DNA of 64,000 bases. It comes from Bin5 sp965208965 (GTDB taxonomy: Bacteria > Chloroflexota > Anaerolineae > Caldilineales > Caldilineaceae). Position numbers and translations under genes: made by a program. Positions 43,109-52,635 of the stretch are shown piece by piece. The notes beneath the pieces are model-generated. The model ran no database searches. It saw nothing but the letters and a program-made list of their open reading frames with translations, and had not been told where the DNA came from. How positions within the stretch are numbered: position 1 is the stretch's first letter; the number at the start of each line of letters is the position of its first letter. Location: NCBI GenBank assembly GCA_965208965.1, contig OZ242384.1, positions 3,720,001-3,784,000 on the forward strand, written 5' to 3'.

Positions 43109-43822
43109 CTAAGCGCTTACGGCCGGCGTGGGAATGCCTTCCCGCACCTCGGTCTTCGAAGCCGAACTTGAGTTTGTTACGGGAATCGCCCCGAGAACGG
43201 TCAGATCAAGCGTCCGCTCCACCGAATCGGGTGTTCGAAGGAATCCGCTTTCGATCCAGATAATCAGCAGAATCAGGCCGACCCCCAACAGGAAGCCGAG
43301 TACTGCGCCTGCCATGGCATTGATGAGAGGCTGCGGCTGGTAGCGGGCCCCCTCGATCACACTGCTGACGATCTTGACCTCGATTCGGTCGCGTTTGTCC
43401 TGTTGCGCGTAGTAGGCCGTCCGTTCGTCGACAAAATACTCGGCCAGGGTTAATGCCATGTTTTCCGATACGATCTTGTCTCTGGATCGGGATTCGATCT
43501 CGATCGTGAAAGTGGACGAATCGGGCGCAACATTCGTCAGTCGCATGAACTCGCTCGGGTGCATGTCCAGCTGTGCTCGTGCGATTACCTCCTCGGCGAC
43601 TTCAAATGTCTGCAGATTGAGTACGAAGTTGCGCATCAGCTCCTTGGCCGAGTTTCCCAGCCCCCAATCCGGTCGCGCTGGAACAGTACTTACATGGACC
43701 GTCGACCTGTACATCTCAACCTGGAGATAGCTGACTCCGTATGAGAGCGCACTTGCCAGCAGGACTGCTGCTATGAGGATCCAGCCGAATCGACGCACTA
43801 CGCCACTGTATTCCTGTATCAC
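43109..43822 (-). CDS. Wzz/CapA-type polysaccharide chain-length protein (1)
   Basis: This 237-residue protein has two membrane helices (about 13-33, ILIAAVLLASALSYGVSYL; and 168-190, AMAGAVLGFLLGVGLILLII) with an outer helical domain between them. After helix 2 comes the cytoplasmic tail TPDSVERTLDLTVLGAIP, the usual BY-kinase-contacting segment. The kinase gene follows 63 bp downstream. Confidence 0.85.
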   Translation of the reverse strand: MIQEYSGVVRRFGWILIAAVLLASALSYGVSYLQVEMYRSTVHVSTVPARPDWGLGNSAKELMRNFVLNLQTFEVAEEVIARAQLDMHPSEFMRLTNVAPDSSTFTIEIESRSRDKIVSENMALTLAEYFVDERTAYYAQQDKRDRIEVKIVSSVIEGARYQPQPLINAMAGAVLGFLLGVGLILLIIWIESGFLRTPDSVERTLDLTVLGAIPVTNSSSASKTEVREGIPTPAVSA

Positions 43823-43903
43823 AAACTCCTCCGATCTGCAGCATCGGCTGCGCCATGGGCTGTGGCAGACTGCGCCACGGCAGACTCTTGCCGGGACCCC
43901 CGT

Positions 43904-44599
43904 CTACCTTCGCTGCTTGGGGACGGCGACCAAAAGTGAGAGGCCCAGTTCTTCCAATTCTCGCCTGCGCCGTACGGTATCGTCGAGGTACTCCTGCAGG
44001 AAGGCCAGGCCGATGCCGGCGACCAGGGCCAGCAGGATGCGCAAAGGCCATTCGACGCGCTGACGGGCACTGGGGCCCACCGGAACTACGGTCGGCGGAT
44101 CCATAACGTAGACGCCGGCGCCTTGGGTTCCCAGCTGGGCAAAATATGCGGCTGCGTTGTCCTCCAACTCGGCAACTGCCGCGGCCCCGATCTCCTGCAG
44201 CTGCGCGGCACTGTGCCAGTTGAAAGTGAGCCGGATGATACGGTGCTGTTTGCCTGTATTGGCGCTTGCGCTGAGCAGGCCGGCCGGTATGGCAATCTCC
44301 CTTTCGGCCAGGCGGGCATTTACGGCGCTCGCAAACAGCTCGGATCCCAGCACTTCGGTGAAGTCGTCAACCAGGTATTCGCTGGTCATCCAGGCGTAGT
44401 AGCGGGGGTCGTACTCTCCGTCCTCTACGCCTTCCAGGGGCAGAACGCCTACCAGTAGGCGCATCGAAGCGCTGTAAGTCGGGGGCGGCGTCTCCCAGGG
44501 GCGCAGCTGCACCGCGCTGAAAAGGGCAACCAGGACGGGCAGGAGGATTGGGGCAGCCCAGCGCCTCCTCAGGATTGCCCAGTACTCCCGAAGTTCCAT
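43904..44599 (-). CDS. Wzz/CapA-type polysaccharide chain-length protein (2)
   Basis: This 231-residue protein has membrane helices at about 15-33 and 185-205, the latter with flanking PLRILLALVAGIGLAFLQEYLDDT. The Wzz start ELREYWAILRRRW is clear. The tail RRRRELEELGLSLLVAVPKQ matches the region that precedes the kinase domain in Wzc. Two Wzz proteins of similar size in tandem suggest a hetero-oligomer. The start lies 5 nt after the mutS2 stop. Confidence 0.83.
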   Translation of the reverse strand: MELREYWAILRRRWAAPILLPVLVALFSAVQLRPWETPPPTYSASMRLLVGVLPLEGVEDGEYDPRYYAWMTSEYLVDDFTEVLGSELFASAVNARLAEREIAIPAGLLSASANTGKQHRIIRLTFNWHSAAQLQEIGAAAVAELEDNAAAYFAQLGTQGAGVYVMDPPTVVPVGPSARQRVEWPLRILLALVAGIGLAFLQEYLDDTVRRRRELEELGLSLLVAVPKQRR

Positions 44600-44604
44600 G
44601 GCCC

Positions 44605-47094
44605 CTACCCCTCGTCGGTCATCAGGTTGGCGACTGTCACGCCGTCATCGCCCTCGCCAATCTCGCCGGGCCGGTATCTGCTCACCAGGGGATGGCCCTT
44701 CAGGGCGGCGCGAACGGCATCCCGCATAGCCCCGGTCCCCTTACCATGAATGATGCGCACCCATGGAAGGTTCTCGAGATACGCGTCGTCGAGATAGCCT
44801 TCCAGCCGTTGCAGCCCGGCATCCACCCTCTCGCCGCGCAGATCGATCTCAGTAAGAGAGTCCGAACTGGCGCCTCCCGTTTTGGACTTCGTCTGTACCC
44901 TTACAGCAGGTTGCGGGACGGATGAAGCCTCTGATTGGGCTTTGCTCCGCAGCTCCAGCCGCCTGATGGGCAGCCTGAGGCGGAAGTTCCCAACCTGGAC
45001 GTCGGCCTCGTGCGGTGCCCCCGCTCGCTTCTCGACTACGATAACTTCGCCTGTCGCCTGGAGATTGGGAACGAAGACACGGTCTCCCTTTTCGATGGGA
45101 CCGCCAACACGCACGTCGGGCGCGCCCGGCGTCGCGACCTCCTGTTCGACGCGGCCTTCTGTATCGAGCTGGCGGCGGCCAACGGTTTGGGTGGCCTGTT
45201 GCAGGAACTGTGTGTGGGCATCCTGGCTGTCGATCCCGCCCTTGGCCATACGCCGGCGAAAAGAATCGATCTCCCTTCTTATCTCAGCCAGCTCATTCTG
45301 CATGGTCGTGCGGGTCTCCGCCACAACTTGGCGGCGGGCCTCTTCGATTCTGGCCAGCTGATAGCGCAGGTCCTCTTCGGCGACATGGGCCCGACTTTCT
45401 CTCTCCTTGGCGTGGTCGAGAACGCGTTTCGCCTCCTGGCGGGCGTGACGCACATCCTCCAGCATGGCTTCAACTTCGAGGGACTCCGGACGCGACATCT
45501 TTTCCGCGTCATCGACGATGACAGGATTCAGGCCGAGCCTGCGGGCGATGGTCAGGGCATTGGAGCGGCCAGGCAGGCCGATACTGAGCTCAAATGTAGG
45601 GCTCAGGTTTTCGACGTCGAACTCAACGGAGGCGTTGCGTACGCCCGCGGTGTTGTGTGCATAGAGTTTGAGATCGCTGTAGTGTGTCGTGGCCAGCGTC
45701 GTAATGCCGCGATCGCGCAGGTTTTCCAGCAGAGCCGCGGCGAGGGCAGAACCTTCGTCCGGATCCGTGCCGGCGCCGAGTTCATCGAGCAGGACGAGGC
45801 TCTGGGGGTCTGCCTCTTCCAGGATGCTTATGATATTTGTCATGTGACTTGAAAACGTGCTCAAGTTCTGTTCGATCGACTGCTCGTCGCCGATGTCTGC
45901 GTAGACGCCTTCAAAGACGGAAAGGGAGCTGCCCTCCTCGACCGGGATCATCATGCCCGACTGAGCCATAAGAGTCAGAAGACCGACGGTCTTGAGCGTA
46001 ACTGTCTTTCCGCCGGTATTGGGGCCGGTGACGACAAGAATGTAGCAGTCGTTGTCGAAGTATGCGTCGATTGGGACGACGGATTCCGGGTCCAGAAGTG
46101 GATGGCGGGCCTGACGGTAGTTGAGGACGGAGCCGGGGTGCTGGATTGTGCGTTCTTCCTTGGTATCTTCGTCGATTCCTGCGAAAATCTCTGCGCGCTT
46201 CTGCTGGAAGGGTACGATCTCGGGCGCGGTGGCTTCCATTTCGAGGGCGTACTTGGCCTTGGCAAAAGTGAAGTCGAGCTGGGAGAGAATCTGTACGTTG
46301 CGGCTGATGTAGGGCCCTTCATCGGCAACCAGGTCCGAGAGTTCCGAAAGTATGCGCCGTACCTCCTTCTCTTCCTCCAGTTCCAGCTCCCGCACGGCGT
46401 TGTTCTGCTCGACCACGGTCAGCGGTTCAATGAAGAAGGTGGCGCCGCTCGCAGACTGATCGTGAACGATTCCCTGCACCTGCCCCTTGTACTCCGATCG
46501 CACCGGTATGACGTAGCGGCCCTGCCGCTGCGTGACGATCGATTCCTGCAGAAATGGGATGACTTCAGTATTCTGTACCAGCCTGTCCAATGTACTCAGC
46601 AGCCTGTCCTGGGCGACTCGTAGTTGGGCGCGGATCCGGCCCAGGTCTGAGGACGCGCTGTCGACCACCTCGGCGCGGTCGTTGATGCAGCGGCTGATTT
46701 CGCCGATAACGTGTTCACAGGGCTCGATAGAGAATGCGATATCGGCCAGTCGCGGGAACTGACGGTTGAGCCGCGTCAAAGTATTGCGAAGTGTGCGGGC
46801 GCGCATTAAGGTCGTACGAACTTCAACCAGCTCGGTCGGAATCAGGATACTTCCTCGTTCGGACTTTGCCACGAGGGCGCGTAAGTCGTAGACGCCGCCA
46901 AAGTAAACGTCCGTCTTCTGGTCAAGCAGACGGCATGCTTCGCTGGTCTGCTCCATCCAATCGTTGATTGTACGCAAATCGTCGCTGGGAAGAAGTGAAG
47001 ACGCCAGTTCGGCGCCGCCTTCAAAGGCGCAAAACGCGGCCAGTTGCTTCAGTATTTTATCGTATTCGAGAACGCGAATCGTATGGGGATTCAT
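44605..47094 (-). CDS. mutS2: Endonuclease MutS2
   Basis: This 829-residue protein lacks the mismatch-recognition domain of MutS. It has clamp/lever helices, an ATPase with GPNTGGKT (about 353-361), LDELGAGTDPDEG as Walker B, a long coiled-coil insert (about 515-620) and a C-terminal Smr nuclease domain. The Smr domain has TEIDLRGERVDAG and IIHGKGTGAMR. MutS2 suppresses homologous recombination and rescues collided ribosomes in Bacillus. Here it heads the polysaccharide cluster. Confidence 0.95.
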   Translation of the reverse strand: MNPHTIRVLEYDKILKQLAAFCAFEGGAELASSLLPSDDLRTINDWMEQTSEACRLLDQKTDVYFGGVYDLRALVAKSERGSILIPTELVEVRTTLMRARTLRNTLTRLNRQFPRLADIAFSIEPCEHVIGEISRCINDRAEVVDSASSDLGRIRAQLRVAQDRLLSTLDRLVQNTEVIPFLQESIVTQRQGRYVIPVRSEYKGQVQGIVHDQSASGATFFIEPLTVVEQNNAVRELELEEEKEVRRILSELSDLVADEGPYISRNVQILSQLDFTFAKAKYALEMEATAPEIVPFQQKRAEIFAGIDEDTKEERTIQHPGSVLNYRQARHPLLDPESVVPIDAYFDNDCYILVVTGPNTGGKTVTLKTVGLLTLMAQSGMMIPVEEGSSLSVFEGVYADIGDEQSIEQNLSTFSSHMTNIISILEEADPQSLVLLDELGAGTDPDEGSALAAALLENLRDRGITTLATTHYSDLKLYAHNTAGVRNASVEFDVENLSPTFELSIGLPGRSNALTIARRLGLNPVIVDDAEKMSRPESLEVEAMLEDVRHARQEAKRVLDHAKERESRAHVAEEDLRYQLARIEEARRQVVAETRTTMQNELAEIRREIDSFRRRMAKGGIDSQDAHTQFLQQATQTVGRRQLDTEGRVEQEVATPGAPDVRVGGPIEKGDRVFVPNLQATGEVIVVEKRAGAPHEADVQVGNFRLRLPIRRLELRSKAQSEASSVPQPAVRVQTKSKTGGASSDSLTEIDLRGERVDAGLQRLEGYLDDAYLENLPWVRIIHGKGTGAMRDAVRAALKGHPLVSRYRPGEIGEGDDGVTVANLMTDEG

Positions 47095-47165
47095 CCTTGA
47101 ACTCTGGCGCTAGACATTTGCGATTCTGGGCCGATCATATCACAGCGCGTACCCTGAATCCAAAG

Positions 47166-47194
47166 AAAAAGCCAGCGGCAGAGTGTGGCTTTTT
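47166..47194 (-). terminator. Intrinsic terminator after era
   Basis: AAAAAGCCA (47166-47174) and TGGCTTTTT (47186-47194) form a 9-bp stem with an 11-nt loop, read out on the minus strand into a T-run. It is symmetric, so it could also stop transcription on the plus strand. It lies between era and mutS2. Confidence 0.82.
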
Positions 47195-47250
47195 CGGCGC
47201 GACTTCGGGGCCAATGCGCCCGCTCCAACCGGGCCTCTCTCCTGTACTCC

Positions 47251-48240
47251 CTACATGTGATAACCAAGCCGCCTCAGGAGATTCTCCTTCCGGCGCCACT
47301 TCTGCAACACCTTCACCCAGAGCTCCAGGTAGACGCGCGTGCCGACCATTTCTTCGATTTCCGGTCGGGCGGCCTGCCCGATTTTCTTGATCATGGAGCC
47401 CTTGCCGCCCAATACGATTCCCTTCTGGCTGTGGCGCTCTACGTATAGCGTGACGGCAATATGTGTCATCTCAGGACTGCGCTCGTTCCACTCGGTCACC
47501 GACACGGCCAGGCTGTGCGGGATCTCCTGGCGCAGAAGCCGGAGGGCCTTTTCCCGAACGATTTCCGCGGCGATGAATCGCATGGAAAGGTCTGTAACCT
47601 GTTCGCTCGGGTAGTAGAGCGGGCCGGGAGGGAGGAGCTCGGCCAGCGCGTTGACGAGTTCCTCTACCCCCTCACCGGTTTCGGCGCTCAAGGTCAACAC
47701 GGGAACCGACGCCTGACCCCCGTCGGCTGCGGTAAGCCAGCGCAGGAGGGCCAGATACTCGTCCTTCCGTTCCTCGATGGCGGCGTCGGCCAGGCTGTCG
47801 ACCTTGTTGGCGCCGAGCAGCATAAAGGGTAGCTCGCCGCCCGCGTCCAGCAATTCCTTGAGTCGCTCGACGATATAGAGGTCTTCGTCGGTTGGTGGTG
47901 TCGCTACGTCTACCAGCCACAGTATTACGTCGGAATCGCTGGCGATCGCCTGTTCAGCTACGTTAACCATGTGCTTGCCGAGCTTGCTGCGGGGCTGGTG
48001 GATTCCGGGCGTGTCGAGAAAGATAAACTGAGCGTCGTCATCGGTGCGAATGCCCAGGATCTGGTCGCGAGTCGTCTGCGGTTTGTCGCTGGTGATGGCT
48101 ATCTTCTGCCCGAGCAACTGGTTCAATAGAGTCGACTTGCCGACATTCGGTCGTCCTATCACGGCGATGAAGCCGCTGCGAAACGACGTCGCAGATTCAT
48201 CACTTCCATTCTCAGTTAAGGTTAGGGTTATCATGGACAT
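47251..48240 (-). CDS. era: GTPase Era
   Basis: This 329-residue protein starts at ATG 48240; the frame's earlier ATG (48453) lacks homology. G1 is GRPNVGKST (29-37), G2 lies in SDKPQTTR, G3 is DTPGIH, G4 is NKVD, and the C-terminal KH domain is GIVLGGKGSMIKKIG. Era binds the 3' end of 16S rRNA during small-subunit assembly. It ends in a terminator 55 bp downstream. Confidence 0.95.
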   Translation of the reverse strand: MSMITLTLTENGSDESATSFRSGFIAVIGRPNVGKSTLLNQLLGQKIAITSDKPQTTRDQILGIRTDDDAQFIFLDTPGIHQPRSKLGKHMVNVAEQAIASDSDVILWLVDVATPPTDEDLYIVERLKELLDAGGELPFMLLGANKVDSLADAAIEERKDEYLALLRWLTAADGGQASVPVLTLSAETGEGVEELVNALAELLPPGPLYYPSEQVTDLSMRFIAAEIVREKALRLLRQEIPHSLAVSVTEWNERSPEMTHIAVTLYVERHSQKGIVLGGKGSMIKKIGQAARPEIEEMVGTRVYLELWVKVLQKWRRKENLLRRLGYHM

Positions 48241-48485
48241 ACTCTCAAGGGCAGCGCCGGCCCGGCTGGACCGGGGGCAGGTATCTCGGCCCCGGCGCAT
48301 TATAGCATAAACGACTGAAACCCGATCGGGGTTCCTGAATAGATGCGATGAGAAAAACTGCAGGCGCGGCCGTCCGTTCTCGCGTCGCGCCTGGACGGCT
48401 GCGTACGGGGCGCAATGGCAGAAGTTGCAGACCTCCTGTTGGAGGCGTGTCAACTGTTTGGCTGGTTAAGGAGAAGAGTGGAGAG

Positions 48486-48557
48486 TGGATCGGACAGGAC
48501 TCGAACCTGTAACCCAGGAGTTATGAGCTCCTTGCTCTGCCATTGAGCTACCGATCC
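48486..48557 (-). tRNA. tRNA with CAT anticodon (Met, elongator-like)
   Basis: This 72-nt cloverleaf has an acceptor GGATCGG/CCGATCC with A73, D arm GCTC/GAGC, anticodon stem AGGAG/CTCCT around CTCATAA (anticodon CAT), and T arm ACAGG/CCTGT. CCA is not encoded. The anticodon stem lacks the three G:C pairs of initiator tRNA. A lysidine-modified tRNA-Ile cannot be excluded. Confidence 0.9.
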
Positions 48558-48579
48558 AACCTTGGGACGAAGGGCTTAG

Positions 48580-48650
48580 AGCGGGTAGCGGGAATCGAAC
48601 CCGCATCGTCGGCTTGGAAGGCCGGCGCTCTACCATTGAGCTATACCCGC
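48580..48650 (-). tRNA. tRNA-Gly (TCC)
   Basis: This 71-nt cloverleaf has an acceptor GCGGGTA/TACCCGC with T73, the anticodon loop CTTCCAA (TCC) and T arm GCGGG/CCCGC. The first anticodon-stem pair is a C.A mismatch. CCA is not encoded. Confidence 0.92.
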
Positions 48651-48653
48651 AAG

Positions 48654-48727
48654 TCGGGGAGAGAGGATTTGAACCTCCGACCCCAGCGTCCCAAACGCTG
48701 TGCGCTGCCAGACTGCGCTACTCCCCG
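48654..48727 (-). tRNA. tRNA-Pro (TGG)
   Basis: This 74-nt cloverleaf has an acceptor CGGGGAG/CTCCCCG with A73, anticodon stem CAGCG/CGCTG around TTTGGGA (TGG), and T loop TTCAAAT. It lies 3 nt from tRNA-Gly, so the three tRNAs form one leftward cluster. Confidence 0.93.
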
Positions 48728-48917
48728 GTTCTGCGCCAACTCATTATAGCCCTAATCGCCCGGAAAAACAATTTCCGCGGAGTTCTTGTGGCGCAGCCAA
48801 AAGTGGGTGGTGAGCTCTTGCAAACCTGTGGCAGCGAATGGACCATGGCCTGTCCGCATTCGACTCTGGGGCGGAAGAAGCGCCCGCCTCCGCCTTCCCT
48901 CTCAATCTACGCTAGGA

Positions 48918-49814
48918 CTAACCGCTGCTCGTGTTTCCACAGTTCACGACAAGCTCGTCCCGTCTTCCCCGCAATTCCAGCCAGTCAAGCACAGCGATTG
49001 CGCTCGTGTATTCTGCGGCTGCAGCGCACCAATTCTCCTCGCGGGCGAAACTTTCTCCCTGTTGGACGTGCGCCCTTTGCAGGAGGTACTGTACGTCGCG
49101 ATACTCGGGATCCATGCGGTACAGATCCCCAAGGAGACGAATGACTCGGGACCAGTCTGCCCCCCAATATGTTTTCACATCGACGTAGTGAGCGGTCATG
49201 TAGCGCTCTTGTTGGATCAACGTATTGTTCGGGTCCACTTCAAGGGCACTGTCAAACAGCTGCACTGCCTCTTCCAGGTTTCCCTCGGCGATTACCGCCC
49301 GGGCCGACTCGACGTAGGAGAAGAAGAGCAGCTCGTCCCTTTCAACGACTTTGTAGTCGGTCTGCATGGTCCGTACGAGCAACAGGCGCTGAATGGCCTC
49401 CTGCCAGCGGCCCTCTCCAAACAGAGTAACTGCCCTGGCCCATTCGATGTCAACGGCCGTCGGCTCGGCGTTCGTTTCCGGAACCGTCTCTACCTTAGGG
49501 GGCGCCTCCAGCGCCAGTATTGCGCTGTGCGCTGCCTCATTCTGCGGGTCGAACGAAATTATCCTCTCGTATACGGCGCGGGCCTCGTCGTGCATGCCGG
49601 CGTCCAGCATGTCTGAAGCGCGTTGCAGGAGAATGGCGACCTGCTGCCGTGTATGCGCTTCGCCGCGCTTGAGCCCGTCGCGATAGCCCAGAACAACCAT
49701 TGCCAGGATTACAATGACGGCAAGCGCCGTCGAGGAAGTTACGATAGTCCAGAATGATGTAGGCAGGCCGCGAAGGGTTAGCGGGGCATCGCTGCTATGT
49801 TGCCGATTTTCCAT
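48918..49814 (-). CDS. Membrane-anchored TPR protein
   Basis: This 298-residue protein has one N-terminal membrane helix (about 22-43, VTSSTALAVIVILAMVVLGY). The outer or cytoplasmic part contains at least three TPR-like helix pairs: LQRASDMLDAGMHDEARAVY, WARAVTLFGEGRWQEAIQRL, and ARAVIAEGNLEEAVQLFDSA. No enzyme domain is seen. Its start overlaps the metK stop by 20 bp, so it is probably translated from the ahcY-metK mRNA. Confidence 0.75.
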   Translation of the reverse strand: MENRQHSSDAPLTLRGLPTSFWTIVTSSTALAVIVILAMVVLGYRDGLKRGEAHTRQQVAILLQRASDMLDAGMHDEARAVYERIISFDPQNEAAHSAILALEAPPKVETVPETNAEPTAVDIEWARAVTLFGEGRWQEAIQRLLLVRTMQTDYKVVERDELLFFSYVESARAVIAEGNLEEAVQLFDSALEVDPNNTLIQQERYMTAHYVDVKTYWGADWSRVIRLLGDLYRMDPEYRDVQYLLQRAHVQQGESFAREENWCAAAAEYTSAIAVLDWLELRGRRDELVVNCGNTSSG

Positions 49815-51042
49815 TTCTGACGTTGGTTCGGGATACTGCCCGCTTCAGCAAGTGGGCCTTGTCGGTAGATTCCCAGGGCAGACAGATGTCGTCGCGGCCG
49901 AAATGTCCGTAGGTTGCGGTCTGCCGGTAGATCGGACGGCGAAGGTCGAGATCGCGAATAATGGCGCCGGGACGCAGGTCGAAATGTTCGCCTATCAATC
50001 TTTCAATCTCTTCATCGCTGGTACTTCCGGTGCCGAAAGTTTCGACATTGACACTCAGTGGCCGGGCCACGCCGATGGCATAGGCCAGCTGGATTTCGCA
50101 GCGGTCTGCGAGGTCGGCGGCGACGATGTTTTTGGCGACCCAGCGGGCCGCGTAAGCGCCGCTGCGGTCGACCTTTGTGCAGTCTTTGCCGCTGAAAGCA
50201 CCGCCTCCGTGCCGGCCCATGCCGCCGTAAGTGTCGACGATTATTTTGCGGCCTGTCAGACCGGCGTCGCCCATCGGACCACCGACGACAAAGCGGCCGG
50301 TTGGGTTTACGTAGATGAGCATGTCCTCGTCGACGAGCTCCTCGGGCAGCGAAGGGATTATGCAAAGTTCGGTTACCTGGCGCTTGATCTCTTCCTGACA
50401 GATGTCGGGAAGATGCTGTGTGCTGATCAAGACGGTGTGAATACGTTTCGGCTTGCCGAAACTGTACTCCACCGTTACCTGTGATTTGCCGTCTGGGCAC
50501 AACCAGGGCAGTTCGCCGCACTTGCGGAGCATGGCAAGGCGGCGGCTGAGCTTATGGGCCAGGTAGATGGGCAAGGGCATCAGCGAGTCGGTCTCATTGC
50601 AGGCGAAGCCGAACATCATGCCTTGGTCGCCCGCGCCAACAGACTCGATCTCATCCTCCTCGCTGTCCATGGTGTCGTTCTTGAACTCCTGCGCCTGGTC
50701 CACGCCGAGCGCGATGTCCGGCGACTGCGAAGCAATGGCGACCTGCACACCGCAAGTGTCGGCGTCGAAGCCTTTGGTGCTGCTGTCGAATCCGATCTCC
50801 TTGACAACCTTCCTTACGAGTTCATCATAGTTCACTGAAGCCGTTGTCGTTATCTCACCGAGAAGAATTACAAATCCCGTCTTTACGGCCGCCTCGCAAG
50901 CGATTCGCGCTTGGGGATCCTGGCAGATGATGGCGTCAACGACCGCGTCGCTGATCTGATCGCACATCTTGTCGGGGTGTCCCTCCGTTACCGATTCACT
51001 GGTAAAGAGTAGAGACGGAGCGGTCATGAAAGTGCTGCTCAT
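49795..51042 (-). CDS. metK: S-adenosylmethionine synthetase
   Basis: The product is a 415-residue enzyme that makes SAM from methionine and ATP. FTSESVTEGHPDKMCDQISD (N-terminal signature), GAGDQGMMFGFAC and GGGAFSGKDCTKVDRSGAYA are all present. ATG 51042 has AGGAG 7 nt upstream; ATG 51048 is too close to that site. It lies 45 bp after ahcY. No SAM riboswitch is visible upstream. Confidence 0.96.
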   Translation of the reverse strand: MSSTFMTAPSLLFTSESVTEGHPDKMCDQISDAVVDAIICQDPQARIACEAAVKTGFVILLGEITTTASVNYDELVRKVVKEIGFDSSTKGFDADTCGVQVAIASQSPDIALGVDQAQEFKNDTMDSEEDEIESVGAGDQGMMFGFACNETDSLMPLPIYLAHKLSRRLAMLRKCGELPWLCPDGKSQVTVEYSFGKPKRIHTVLISTQHLPDICQEEIKRQVTELCIIPSLPEELVDEDMLIYVNPTGRFVVGGPMGDAGLTGRKIIVDTYGGMGRHGGGAFSGKDCTKVDRSGAYAARWVAKNIVAADLADRCEIQLAYAIGVARPLSVNVETFGTGSTSDEEIERLIGEHFDLRPGAIIRDLDLRRPIYRQTATYGHFGRDDICLPWESTDKAHLLKRAVSRTNVRNGKSAT

Positions 51043-51087
51043 TTGCATTTCTCCTGCTAGCCGCTTTTCTGGCGGCGTTCGACGGTC

Positions 51088-52371
51088 CTATTCCGCTGTG
51101 CCAAGAGTCCACTCGTTCAGATAGGCTTCCTGTTCGGCCGTGAGTGTATCGATCTCCACGCCCATGGCCCGGAGTTTCAGGGCCGCGATCTCGCGGTCCA
51201 GCTCTTCGGGCATATCGTAGACGTTGCCGCTCATTTCGCCGCCGTGCTTGAGCAGGTGCTCTGCGGCCAGGGCCTGATTGGCGAAGCTCATGTCCATTAC
51301 GGCGCTGGGGTGGCCTTCGGCCGCGGCCAGATTTACGAGGCGGCCTTCGCCTGCAACGTAGATGCGGCGGCCGTCTTCCAGCGTATACTCGTCGAGAAAA
51401 TCGCGCACGCGCGTGACCTTGGTGGACATCGCTTCGAGCGCCTTCATGTTGATCTCGACGTCGAAATGACCGCTATTTGAGAGAATTGCGCCGTCCTGCA
51501 TCTGGTCCATATGGTGGCGGTCGATCACATTTATGTCGCCGGTGGCCGAGCAGAAAATCTGTCCCGATTTAGCTGCCTCGGACATCGGCAGGACCTGGAA
51601 ACCGTCCATGACCGCTTCCAGGGCCCGGAGGGGATCGACCTCGGTGACGATGACGTTGGCGCCCATGCCCTTGGCGCGCATGGCAATGCCCTTACTGCAC
51701 CAGCCGTAACCGCCCACGACGAAGGTCTTGCCGGCCATGAGTACGTTGGTTGCCCGGATGATCCCGTCCAGCGTGCTCTGGCCTGTTCCGTAGCGGTTGT
51801 CGAAAAAGTGCTTGGTCATGGCGTCATTGACGGCAATGACGGGAAATGCCAGTTTGCCCTGGACGGCCATTGCCCTCAGACGGATAACGCCGGTCGTGGT
51901 CTCTTCGGTTCCTCCCACGACGCCTTCCAGGAGGCTGCTGCGCTTCGTGTGGAGCATGGCCACGAGGTCCATGCCGTCGTCCATGGTCAGGTTGGGTTCT
52001 GTATCGAGGGCGGCGTTGAGATGGGCGTTGTACTGGGCATTGGTCTCACCTTTTATGGCGAAAACCGGCATTTCGTAGTAGGAGACGAGGGCGGCCGCGA
52101 TGTCGTCCTGTGTGCTGAGGGGATTGCTGGCGCAGAGGGCGATTTCGGCGCCGCCGGCGATGAGGATGCGCATCAGGTTGGCGGTTTCGCTGGTGACGTG
52201 CATGGCGGCCGCCATGCGTACGCCTTCGAAAGGGCGTTCGCGGCGGTAGCGCTCTTCCAGCAGGTCGAGCACGGGCATCTCTTTGGCTGCCCACTGCATG
52301 CGAAAGCGGCCGCGTTCGGCCAGGTCAATGTCGGCTATGTCGTACTGTTTCTGTTGAACTGCGGTGGACAT
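51088..52371 (-). CDS. ahcY: Adenosylhomocysteinase
   Basis: This 427-residue NAD-dependent enzyme splits S-adenosylhomocysteine into adenosine and homocysteine. The NAD loop is GYGWCSKGIAMRAKG (about 220-235). GTGQSTLDGIIRATN and SNSGHFDVEINM are family signatures. The absence of the roughly 40-residue insert of some bacterial SAHases makes it the short form. RBS GAGGAG precedes ATG 52371. The 243 bp upstream to the insertion sequence hold no recognised riboswitch. Confidence 0.95.
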   Translation of the reverse strand: MSTAVQQKQYDIADIDLAERGRFRMQWAAKEMPVLDLLEERYRRERPFEGVRMAAAMHVTSETANLMRILIAGGAEIALCASNPLSTQDDIAAALVSYYEMPVFAIKGETNAQYNAHLNAALDTEPNLTMDDGMDLVAMLHTKRSSLLEGVVGGTEETTTGVIRLRAMAVQGKLAFPVIAVNDAMTKHFFDNRYGTGQSTLDGIIRATNVLMAGKTFVVGGYGWCSKGIAMRAKGMGANVIVTEVDPLRALEAVMDGFQVLPMSEAAKSGQIFCSATGDINVIDRHHMDQMQDGAILSNSGHFDVEINMKALEAMSTKVTRVRDFLDEYTLEDGRRIYVAGEGRLVNLAAAEGHPSAVMDMSFANQALAAEHLLKHGGEMSGNVYDMPEELDREIAALKLRAMGVEIDTLTAEQEAYLNEWTLGTAE

Positions 52372-52614
52372 CTGCTGGGTGTCTCCTCAAACGGGTGTTG
52401 GAACTTTAGGAACGAGCAGATCAATCTCTGAAGTGAAGCCAACCGTACCTGCCCTTGTACTGCGGTCCTGCTTCCCAAATCATTCTACGGAATTCTACGA
52501 TGAAATGACAAAACACTTCGGATCCTAGCTTCTCATATATGGATCTGGCAACCAAACTTTATTCGTCCAAGTTGGGCATTTGCACAAATAAACTATTTCT
52601 TTGATGTTGTGTAC

Positions 52615-52634
52615 TTAACCTGAATTCGGAGTAA
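52615..52634 (+). repeat. Left terminal inverted repeat of IS982-like element
   Basis: It pairs with 53587-53606, with mismatches at two positions. Confidence 0.85.
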
Positions 52635-52635
52635 C

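Noticed and set aside
48486..48557. Initiator tRNA-Met
   Set aside because: The anticodon stem AGGAG/CTCCT lacks the three consecutive G:C pairs of initiator tRNA.
51043..52614. SAM or SAH riboswitch before metK or ahcY
   Set aside because: The 45-bp metK gap is too short, and the 243-bp ahcY leader shows none of the conserved riboswitch core sequences I know.
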